Below, piece after piece: positions 15,339 to 20,854 of a DNA stretch of 20,854 bases (positions are counted from its first letter, which is position 1; each line of letters opens with the position of its first letter). The DNA is from Candidatus Atribacter fermentans (GTDB lineage: Bacteria; Atribacterota; Atribacteria; Atribacterales; Atribacteraceae). The position numbers and the translations under genes are program-made. Under the pieces are notes generated by a model that searched no databases, was not told the DNA's origin, and was given only the letters and a program-made list of their open reading frames with translations. Location of the stretch: positions 1 to 20,854 of the forward strand of contig JAAYUT010000278.1 in assembly GCA_012517485.1 (NCBI GenBank), given 5' to 3'.

Positions 15339-16343
15339 TTATACAGATAAAGAATGGGGTCTCCCAGTTTGGGAAGAGAGATACCCTTGAATATATTCTT
15401 TGAGATTTTGATAGACAGTTTTAAAATCACCTTGAATTTTAAAACCAGCCGCCTTTAAATGCCCTCCCCCGCCAAAAGCATGAGCAATCGGAAGAATGTT
15501 GGTTTCATCTTGGGACCGGAGGCTCACTTTAAAAGTTTGATGGTCAATTTCTCGGATAAATACCGATATAAGTGAGCCAGGAATATAGAGTCCATAATCA
15601 ACAATTCCTTCAGTATCTTCTTCTGAGGCTTCACAGAATTCAAAATCGCTTTTAAGAAGATAGGTCATTCCAAAATGATTTTGAAAATCGTATACAAAAT
15701 GGTTCAAAGCCACACCTAACAATTTCAGCGCGGAATGGCGTCGGCACTTAAAAGCATAGCGCATAATCGTTGCTACCGATGCTCCTTGATAAACGAGGTC
15801 TTCCAAAATGCTAAGAAGTTTCTGATTTAATTCGACATATTGAAACCCACCAGTATCGGTAATAAGCCCAGTGAGTAGAGATGTGGAAAGTGATGAATCA
15901 AATTTGGCTTGAATTTTTTTTGCTAAATTGTAAATAAGAATTGTTGTTGCAGGACATTGTGCATCAACAATATTAATGTTTCCATATAAAGAATTATCAG
16001 GGTGATGATCAATATTGACCACAAAGGCACACTTCTCTCGTATATCATTGAGCCGGCCCAATCGTTGAGGGTTTGAGCAGTCAACTGCAAAAAAAACCGA
16101 ATTTTCCGAAATTTGTTTCAGCTTCAGATGATGAAGAGAATGGATATCTTTTAAATTGGGTAAAAATTGGTAAAAATAAGGAATTGAATCATCATAAACC
16201 ATGATTGGTTTAAATTTTCTTTGAATAAGAAGTAAATAAAGGGATATCATCGACCCTAATCCATCACCATCAATATTCAAATGAGAAGCGATGATTATGG
16301 GAGTTTTCTGGGGTAGCGAATCAATGAAATGGTGTATTTCCAT
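15339..16343 (-). CDS. nrnA: DHH-family oligoribonuclease / pAp phosphatase NrnA
   Basis: 334-residue DHH-DHHA1 phosphoesterase. Motifs: SHLNIDGDGLGS with metal ligands D25 and D27, AVDCSN (D88), IDHHPDNS with the DHH triad at 112-114, TDTGGF, and the C-terminal DHHA1 substrate loop FGGGGHLKAAG (GGGGH at 291-295). Family members degrade 2-5-nt RNAs and dephosphorylate pAp; some act on pGpG or c-di-AMP breakdown products. There is no CBS, DRTGG or PAS domain, so GdpP-like function is unlikely. AGGAG lies six bases before the ATG, overlapping the end of rbfA two bases away. The rbfA-nrnA-truB order is common in Firmicutes and related phyla. Confidence 0.9.
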   Translation of the reverse strand: MEIHHFIDSLPQKTPIIIASHLNIDGDGLGSMISLYLLLIQRKFKPIMVYDDSIPYFYQFLPNLKDIHSLHHLKLKQISENSVFFAVDCSNPQRLGRLNDIREKCAFVVNIDHHPDNSLYGNINIVDAQCPATTILIYNLAKKIQAKFDSSLSTSLLTGLITDTGGFQYVELNQKLLSILEDLVYQGASVATIMRYAFKCRRHSALKLLGVALNHFVYDFQNHFGMTYLLKSDFEFCEASEEDTEGIVDYGLYIPGSLISVFIREIDHQTFKVSLRSQDETNILPIAHAFGGGGHLKAAGFKIQGDFKTVYQNLKEYIQGYLSSQTGRPHSLSV

Positions 16344-16345
16344 TT

Positions 16346-16699
16346 TTAACTCCTGCTTTTTCTTCCAATTTGATTAATGAGGTCAATAACCTGATAAGCT
16401 TTTTCTAAGCTGGTATCGTAAATAAATTCAATTTCAGGCATATACCGTATTCGTATGTTTTGACTGACATGACTTCTTATAAATCGACTTGCTTTCTGCA
16501 AAGCTTGAAAACTTTCTTCAATTTCATTTTTGTTTCCAGGAAAAGAGACGTGTATTCGAGCAATTTTTAAATCAGGAGTAATATTGACATGAGTTATAGT
16601 CATTCTTTTTATACGTGGATCTGCCGCATCGGATATAACCAGAGTGGCTATTTCTCTTCTGATAAGCTCAGCCAAACGTTGGGAGCGAAAGCTCTTCAT
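16346..16699 (-). CDS. rbfA: Ribosome-binding factor A
   Basis: 117-residue KH-fold protein that helps mature the 5' end of 16S rRNA in 30S assembly and cold adaptation. The start is the ATG at 16699 (MKSFRSQRLAELIRREIATL), which fits the family and has AGGGGG seven bases upstream. A TTG at 16744 in the same frame overlaps the ylxP stop but has no Shine-Dalgarno. Family signature: DPRIKRMTITHVNITPDLKIARIHVS in the centre and IRIRYMPEIEFIYDTSLEKAYQV near the end. Two bases separate it from nrnA. Confidence 0.95.
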   Translation of the reverse strand: MKSFRSQRLAELIRREIATLVISDAADPRIKRMTITHVNITPDLKIARIHVSFPGNKNEIEESFQALQKASRFIRSHVSQNIRIRYMPEIEFIYDTSLEKAYQVIDLINQIGRKSRS

Positions 16700-16740
16700 T
16701 TTTAGACCCCCTTTTGACAGTTCTGCCATTTTTTGAATAG

Positions 16741-17022
16741 TCAATAGATTTGAATTGTAAACTGAATGATTTCATACCGACCATCTTCTTCAACAAAGCG
16801 GCTTATCTGATTGATCAAATGTTTAACCGTCATTTCATTTTCACCCACACAGGCAAAACCGATTTGGCCTTGATTCCAGGCAAGATCAGGATTTATCTCA
16901 ATAACAGAGAGGTTAAAACGGTTTCTCAATCGTTGTTTGATAGAATTCATAATTCTTCTTTTATCTTTCAGTGAAAAACTTTCAGGAAGAGAAAGTAATA
17001 CCTGTCCAGATCCTATTCTCAT
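16741..17022 (-). CDS. ylxP: DUF503 protein (YlxP family)
   Basis: 93-residue protein of the DUF503 family, which occurs almost always between infB and rbfA. The sequence has the family pattern: N-terminal beta strand (VLLSLPESFSLKDKRRI), then SIKQRLRNRFNLSVIEI and a hydrophobic strand GFACVGENEM. The biochemical function is unknown; its fixed place among translation-initiation and 30S-assembly genes suggests a ribosome-related role (inference). It overlaps the infB stop by 4 bp (ATGA), so its synthesis is coupled to IF2. Start codon is ATG. Confidence 0.85.
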   Translation of the reverse strand: MRIGSGQVLLSLPESFSLKDKRRIMNSIKQRLRNRFNLSVIEINPDLAWNQGQIGFACVGENEMTVKHLINQISRFVEEDGRYEIIQFTIQIY

Positions 17023-18947
17023 ATTTCTTCTCGGATAATATAAGCTTCTAAAATATCTCCCACTTCAAAATTTTCAAAACGATCAAGTCCAATTCCACAT
17101 TCATAGCCCATTGATACTTCTTTCACGTCTTCTTTAAACCTTTTTAAGGAGACAATCTTAGCTGACTCTTCGAGTATTTCTCCTTTTCTAATGACCCGCA
17201 CAAAAGCATTTCTTTCGATTTTACCCGACGTGACATAAGAACCAGATATGACACCAGTTTTTGGGATTTTAAACACTGCTCTTACTTCAGCTTTCCCAAT
17301 GTTTTCTATATATTTCTTGGGTGTTACCATTCCTTTTATGGCATTTTGCAAATCTTCAATAACGTCATAAATGATTCGATAGAGACGGACATCCACCCCT
17401 TCCCTTTTAGCAGCCTTTGAAACCTCGGAAGGAAGTTTCACGTCAAATCCAATGACGATTCCCTTCGAAGCCGCGGCTAAGACCACATCGGCTTCATTTA
17501 TGTTACCGACCCCCTTAGAAATGACATGAATTTGAATTTCTTGACTTTCGATTTGGGAAAGAACTTTTTCAATTGCTTCAAGAGATCCTTGAAAATCTGC
17601 TTTGAGGATAATATTCAACTCTCGCTTTTTTCCTTCTTCTGGAGAGAGAAGCTCTTCGAGAGAGGTAATCTGGGCGCTTGATCCTTTCAATGTTTTTTCC
17701 CGCTCCTTCAGTTGTTTTTGGTTTGCAATCAAACGAGCAATCTTTTCATCTTCTAAAACCATGAATTGAGTTCCAGCTGGAGGTAGCTCAGAAAAACCGA
17801 CAATTTCTATTGGCATAGAGGGAAGAGCTTCTTGAATAGCTTTTCCATTTACCGAAAACAGGGAGCGAACTTTTCCCCACGTGGCACCAGCAACAAAAAA
17901 ATCTCCAATCTTAAGAGTTCCTTCTTTCACAATAACCGTTGCAACTGGTCCCTTCCCTCGATCCAATCGAGACTCTATAATAGTTCCTGTAGCAAAACCC
18001 TGATATCGAGCTTTCAGTTCCAAGATTTCAGCTTGAAGTAATATCATTTCCAGAAGGTCATTAATCCCTTTTTTCTGAAGAGCAGATATATTCACAAAAA
18101 TAGTATCTCCGCCCCATTCTTCAGGAACGAGACCATATTCAGAGAGTTGTTGTTTAATTCGATCAGGGTTTACACCTGGTTTATCGATCTTGTTAATGGC
18201 GACTATGATTGACACATCAGCAGCTTTCGCATGCTGGAGAGCTTCAATGGTTTGAGGCATGACACCATCGTCAGCAGCGACGACCAAAATAGCTATATCG
18301 GTGACTTGGGCTCCTCGTGCTCTCATTGCAGTAAAAGCTTCATGGCCAGGTGTATCAACAAAAGTGATTTTTTTGTTATTAATTTCGATTTGATACGCTC
18401 CAATTTTTTGGGTGATTCCACCATACTCAGATTCTGCAACCTTAGAACGACGTATCGCATCCAATAAAGTGGTTTTTCCATGGTCGACATGACCTAAAAC
18501 AGTTACAATGGGAGGTCGAATCTGTAAAATACCTTGAAGGGCTTCAATAGTTTTTTCTCGTAAATCGCCCTCCCAGGTTATTTCCCAGTTTTTTTCACGG
18601 GCCAAGCGTTCAACCACTAATGGTGGCAAAGGTTTTTTTGAGTCAAAAATTACATTCCAATCGGCTAATTTGATAACAATATCTTCCCAATTCATATCAA
18701 GAAGTCGAGCAATATCTTTCAAGTGAGGTGGTTCTTTGATTTGGATAGTGCGCTCTCTTCTTTTTCGCTTTTTTTCTTCCTCTTTTTTTTGGTACTCCCT
18801 TTCTTCTTGTAAAAGTTCAATATACTCTTCATCAATACTACTCATATGATTTTTGACATCAGACCCTAAAGCCTTTAATATATCCATCACTTCATGAGTT
18901 GGCATACCAAGTTGTTCAGCAACTTTGTATATTCTAATTTTTGCCAT
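17019..18947 (-). CDS. infB: Translation initiation factor IF-2
   Basis: 642-residue GTPase that brings fMet-tRNA to the 30S subunit and promotes subunit joining. Start set at the ATG at 18947 (MAKIRIYKVAEQLG), with GGAGG six bases upstream; nine further in-frame codons exist but lie within ylxR. N-terminal IF2N motif, a short Lys/Glu-rich stretch (about 48-70), a second IF2N domain, then the G domain: G1 GHVDHGKT at 152-159, G3 DTPGHEAF, G4 NKID, followed by domains II to IV including the C-terminal fMet-tRNA-binding part. The N-terminal region is short compared with E. coli (890) but similar to Bacillus and Thermotoga forms. It overlaps ylxR by 14 bp and ylxP by 4 bp. Confidence 0.98.
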   Translation of the reverse strand: MAKIRIYKVAEQLGMPTHEVMDILKALGSDVKNHMSSIDEEYIELLQEEREYQKKEEEKKRKRRERTIQIKEPPHLKDIARLLDMNWEDIVIKLADWNVIFDSKKPLPPLVVERLAREKNWEITWEGDLREKTIEALQGILQIRPPIVTVLGHVDHGKTTLLDAIRRSKVAESEYGGITQKIGAYQIEINNKKITFVDTPGHEAFTAMRARGAQVTDIAILVVAADDGVMPQTIEALQHAKAADVSIIVAINKIDKPGVNPDRIKQQLSEYGLVPEEWGGDTIFVNISALQKKGINDLLEMILLQAEILELKARYQGFATGTIIESRLDRGKGPVATVIVKEGTLKIGDFFVAGATWGKVRSLFSVNGKAIQEALPSMPIEIVGFSELPPAGTQFMVLEDEKIARLIANQKQLKEREKTLKGSSAQITSLEELLSPEEGKKRELNIILKADFQGSLEAIEKVLSQIESQEIQIHVISKGVGNINEADVVLAAASKGIVIGFDVKLPSEVSKAAKREGVDVRLYRIIYDVIEDLQNAIKGMVTPKKYIENIGKAEVRAVFKIPKTGVISGSYVTSGKIERNAFVRVIRKGEILEESAKIVSLKRFKEDVKEVSMGYECGIGLDRFENFEVGDILEAYIIREEI

Positions 18948-19236
18948 GCTTAACCTCCTTTGGTAAGGATTCAATTAGGTTTTGAATTACCCTCTGGAGT
19001 ACTATGACATCATCCTGAATGACTTCAGTTTTGAGGGCAGAAGAAAGGAGCTGCCTATTTATACGAGCAACACATTCTGTTTTCGGGCAAATGTAGGCTC
19101 CTCTTCCTGGTTTTTTCCCGGTCATATCGATATCGATCTCACCAGATGGTGAGGCAACAATCCGAATCAATGATTTTTTCTCCTTTCGAAGGCGACAAGA
19201 TAAGCAAAGCCGTAAGGGTATTTTCTTTTTTTTCAT
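18934..19236 (-). CDS. ylxR: YlxR/RnpM family RNA-binding protein (DUF448)
   Basis: 100-residue DUF448 protein. Family motifs: RLCLSCRLRKEKKSLIRIV near the N-terminus and GRGAYICPKTEC in the middle; cysteines C11/C14 and C50/C55 could bind metal. In B. subtilis the orthologue (YlxR, renamed RnpM) binds the RNase P RNA and modulates RNase P activity. It overlaps nusA by 4 bp (ATGA) and infB by 14 bp. The L7Ae-like gene (ylxQ) that usually follows in Firmicutes is missing here. Confidence 0.92.
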   Translation of the reverse strand: MKKKKIPLRLCLSCRLRKEKKSLIRIVASPSGEIDIDMTGKKPGRGAYICPKTECVARINRQLLSSALKTEVIQDDVIVLQRVIQNLIESLPKEVKHGKN

Positions 19237-20291
19237 GAGTGACTGGGCACCTCTCTTATTTCCCGATCACTTTTTATATCGATTCTCCAACCGGTTAAAC
19301 GGGCAGAGAGTCGAGCATTCTGACCTTCTTTCCCTATAGCGAGTGAAAGTTGATCATCGGGTACATAGACCCGTGCAGTATTGGAATTAGAATCAAGTTC
19401 AACTAAAGTGACTTGTGCTGGACTCAATGCGTCGGAAATAAACACCTTTGGATCGTTACTCCAACGGATAATATCAATTTTTTCTCCTCGTAGTTCGTCA
19501 GTTATGTGTCGAACTCTTGCTCCTTTATTTCCAATGCAAGACCCTACAGGATCGACCTTGGCATCTCGGCTTTCAACAGCAATTTTCGTTCGTGCTCCCG
19601 GTTCTCGGGCAATAGCTTTAATGGTAACGAAACCATCATGAACTTCAGGAACTTCCAGTTCAAATAATCGTTTGACTAAGCCAGGGTGCGATCGTGACAA
19701 AACAATACGAGGTCCCCGGCTCGTTTTTTTGACTTCTATTATATAAAATTTCATTCGTGCTCCAATCCGATAATTTTCCGATTGTACCTGTTCATTGGAG
19801 GGAAGAAAAGATTCGATTTTTTCCAAATCGACAATGATATTTTTCCCTTCTTTCCGGTTGATAACACCAGTCACAATATCTTCTGCTCTTTCTAAAAATT
19901 CATCATAAATCAAGCTTCTCTCGGCCTCTCGTATACGTTGCATAATGACTTGCTTGGCCGTTTGGGCTGCGATTCTCCCAAAATCTTTGGGTGTGATTTC
20001 AACTTGGATTATTTCTCCAGGTCCAACTCGATTTAAACCTTGGTTCGATAAGGCTTCGTATAGATCGATATCAATGATTTCACCGCTTTCAGAACTGATA
20101 AATTTACGGGTAAATACTTTAACTTCTCCCGTTGCTGGATCAAGAATAACTTCAACTGCTTTATGGGGGCCCTTGAAATTTTTCTTATATGCAGAAAGAA
20201 GAGCCGCTTCTATCGCCTGTTTAAGGGTATCACGAGAAATCCCTTTTGCTCTCTCAATTTGCTCGATTGCAAAAAAAAGGTCTTTATTCAT
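19233..20291 (-). CDS. nusA: Transcription termination/antitermination factor NusA
   Basis: 352-residue RNA polymerase-associated factor controlling pausing, termination and antitermination. Layout: N-terminal RNAP-binding domain (about 1-125), S1 domain (about 137-201), KH1 (about 230-290, SCIGNKGARVRHI) and KH2 (about 300-345, AIGKEGQNARLSARLTGW). There are no C-terminal acidic repeats, as in Gram-positive and many other bacteria; length is normal for that form. GGGGG lies seven bases before the ATG. It is the first gene of the long operon and is preceded not by rimP but by a 563-bp non-coding stretch with a promoter and structured leader. Confidence 0.98.
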   Translation of the reverse strand: MNKDLFFAIEQIERAKGISRDTLKQAIEAALLSAYKKNFKGPHKAVEVILDPATGEVKVFTRKFISSESGEIIDIDLYEALSNQGLNRVGPGEIIQVEITPKDFGRIAAQTAKQVIMQRIREAERSLIYDEFLERAEDIVTGVINRKEGKNIIVDLEKIESFLPSNEQVQSENYRIGARMKFYIIEVKKTSRGPRIVLSRSHPGLVKRLFELEVPEVHDGFVTIKAIAREPGARTKIAVESRDAKVDPVGSCIGNKGARVRHITDELRGEKIDIIRWSNDPKVFISDALSPAQVTLVELDSNSNTARVYVPDDQLSLAIGKEGQNARLSARLTGWRIDIKSDREIREVPSHS

Positions 20292-20404
20292 ATTAAACCC
20301 CCTGCATTCGGTTCCTTTCTTTTTCGAAAAAAATATATTGGTCTTTCATACAAACAAGAAAGAGTGGGCTGGTGACCCACTCTTTCTTGTTTGTATGCCT
20401 TCAT
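20288..20404 (-). CDS. Possible 38-codon leader ORF upstream of nusA
   Basis: Small open frame, ATG at 20404, stop TGA at 20288-20290 overlapping the nusA ATG as ATGA. It runs through the whole 51-bp hairpin (codons about 3-19) and encodes a basic peptide beginning MKAYKQERVGHQP. AGGAG lies only one base before the ATG, which is too close for good initiation, and the AGG falls inside a small stem. Not similar to anything I recognise, and could well be chance; its stop-start overlap with nusA and the fact that translating it would melt the hairpin are the only reasons to list it. Confidence 0.2.
   Translation of the reverse strand: MKAYKQERVGHQPTLSCLYERPIYFFRKRKEPNAGGLI
20347..20397 (-). promoter_or_regulatory. 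Large perfect hairpin in the nusA leader
   Basis: Perfect 22-bp inverted repeat, arms 20347-20368 and 20376-20397, with a 7-nt loop (minus strand TCACCAG). It is followed in the transcript by about 14 nt and then a T-rich stretch, so it is not a standard intrinsic terminator. It lies 56-106 bases before the nusA ATG, inside the predicted transcript. Likely roles are attenuation, RNase III cleavage or mRNA stability, possibly autoregulation by NusA; none is shown by sequence alone. Confidence 0.7.
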
Positions 20405-20406
20405 TC

Positions 20407-20421
20407 TCCTGTAAAACAGGA
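20407..20421 (-). promoter_or_regulatory. Small hairpin in the nusA leader
   Basis: Six-base arms TCCTGT and ACAGGA (20407-20412, 20416-20421) with a 3-nt loop, ten bases upstream of the large hairpin in the transcript. It contains the AGGA that would serve the possible leader ORF, so it could hide that site. Confidence 0.35.
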
Positions 20422-20518
20422 TCAGTCTTCGACGTAAAGTTCAAATAATAAAACCAATAACCAGGAAACCACCTTCCCTTTTCGGTATAGTGGAGGATTC
20501 TGGTATTTCATCTATATT

Positions 20519-20547
20519 ATTTTATACTAACTCAGCATTGGTTGCAA
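20519..20547 (-). promoter_or_regulatory. Sigma-A-type promoter of the nusA operon
   Basis: Minus strand: -35 TTGCAA at 20542-20547 (four of six consensus), 17-bp spacer, -10 TAAAAT at 20519-20524 (five of six). Predicted start near 20512 gives a leader of about 220 nt before nusA. It is the only good promoter in the right-hand non-coding stretch. Confidence 0.6.
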
Positions 20548-20690
20548 ATAAATCCAATATAAATCCAGAAGAATAGTAGAACCCAAAAATAAGTTTTTAA
20601 AAAAAATAATAAGTCTATCTTGTAAATACCAGTATGTTTTTTATAGATATCTCCTTAAGAGTAACCAACCAGGATTTCATCATGGGCTTT

Positions 20691-20785
20691 CACCCTCATC
20701 CTGACCTTCTCCCATCAAGAGAGAAGGAACTTTTAGTCGTCATTGCGAGACCTCGTTTTTTGAGGTCGTGGCAATCTCATGAGTC
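20691..20785. repeat. Pair of REP-like hairpin repeats
   Basis: Two adjacent palindromic units. Unit 1 starts CACCCTCATCCTGACC and folds by CCTTCTC/GAGAAGG (20705-20711, 20721-20727; 9-nt loop). Unit 2 starts GTCATTGCGAG, has a GACCTC/GAGGTC stem (20749-20754, 20762-20767) and outer ATTGC/GCAAT pairing (20742-20746, 20771-20775), ending GTGGCAATCTC. Both wordings resemble dispersed intergenic repeats seen across several bacterial phyla, so multiple genomic copies are expected; the window holds only one of each. Confidence 0.55.
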
Positions 20786-20854
20786 CACTTTTCTTATTTG
20801 TTGAATTGTGGAATTGGAATAAATGAGATTCTTATCATGTCCGGTAAAAAAACG

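Larger units (their letters stand above)
20292..20854. other. Non-coding stretch upstream of nusA
   Basis: 563 bases without a convincing gene on either strand. Contents: nusA leader with hairpins (to about 20512), promoter (20519-20547), AT-rich sequence with no recognisable signal (about 20560-20680), a REP-like repeat pair (about 20691-20785) and about 70 uninformative bases at the edge. rimP, expected here in many genomes, is not present. Confidence 0.8.

Noticed and set aside
15335..15430. Longer TruB start (GTG at 15430)
   Set aside because: The extra 32 residues overlap nrnA, have no TruB similarity, and the canonical GILPVYKP N-terminus follows directly after the ATG at 15334.
20347..20397. 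Large hairpin as an intrinsic terminator of an upstream gene
   Set aside because: There is no T tract directly after either arm, and no minus-strand gene lies to its right within the window.
19945..20448. 167-codon plus-strand open frame over the nusA start and leader
   Set aside because: It is antisense to the conserved NusA N-terminus, crosses the hairpin and leader, has no family resemblance and no convincing Shine-Dalgarno.
20837..20854. Possible plus-strand gene starting ATGTCCGGT at the right edge
   Set aside because: Only six codons are visible and no good Shine-Dalgarno precedes it; it cannot be supported.

Overview
The window is a chromosomal housekeeping block from a low-GC bacterium (roughly 38-40% GC by eye). 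All 21 recognised genes lie on the minus strand, so transcription runs from the right end to the left. Gene order follows the Bacillus/Clostridium nusA-infB-rbfA-truB-ribF-rpsO-pnp ... spoIIIE-rodZ-cinA-recA-rny-ymdB-spoVS-miaB neighbourhood closely. It differs from the usual Firmicutes arrangement in three ways: rimP is absent upstream of nusA, the small L7Ae-like gene (ylxQ) is absent between ylxR and infB, and pgsA is absent before cinA. No sporulation gene other than spoVS is present. I read this as a Firmicutes-like or deep-branching anaerobic lineage (Atribacterota, Thermotogota-like groups or Clostridia are candidates). The lineage is an inference from synteny and base composition and is not proven here.

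Right end, 20292-20854: 563 bases with no convincing gene. It holds a pair of hairpin-forming repeats of the dispersed REP-like kind (about 20691-20785), a good sigma-A-type promoter (20519-20547), and a roughly 220-nt nusA leader. The leader contains a perfect 22-bp stem hairpin and a possible 38-codon leader ORF that ends on the nusA start codon.

20291-11031: transcription and translation genes: nusA, ylxR (rnpM), infB, a DUF503 gene (ylxP), rbfA, nrnA, truB, ribF, rpsO and pnp. Most junctions overlap or are a few bases apart, so they form one operon. An internal promoter candidate precedes rpsO-pnp.

11011-3420: the operon continues without an obvious break into ftsK/spoIIIE, a rodZ-like gene, rimO, cinA, thpR, recA and recX. 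These cover chromosome segregation, cell shape, ribosome methylthiolation, NMN salvage, RNA 2'-5' ligation or cyclic phosphodiesterase activity, and recombination.

3423-1: a strong promoter whose -35 box overlaps the recX stop codon drives rny, ymdB, spoVS and miaB (miaB runs off the left edge). A stable hairpin lies between spoVS and miaB.

The theme is RNA maturation and decay (NusA, RnpM, NrnA, TruB, PNPase, RNase Y, YmdB, ThpR, RimO, MiaB) alongside recombination and cell-cycle genes. Several starts are non-ATG (TTG for rpsO, recA and ymdB; GTG for spoVS and probably pnp). I re-assigned the starts of infB, rbfA, truB, rpsO, thpR and rny from Shine-Dalgarno position and family N-termini. 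I see no mobile element, CRISPR array, tRNA or rRNA, and no defence system. The regulatory RNA-like elements are the least explained parts.
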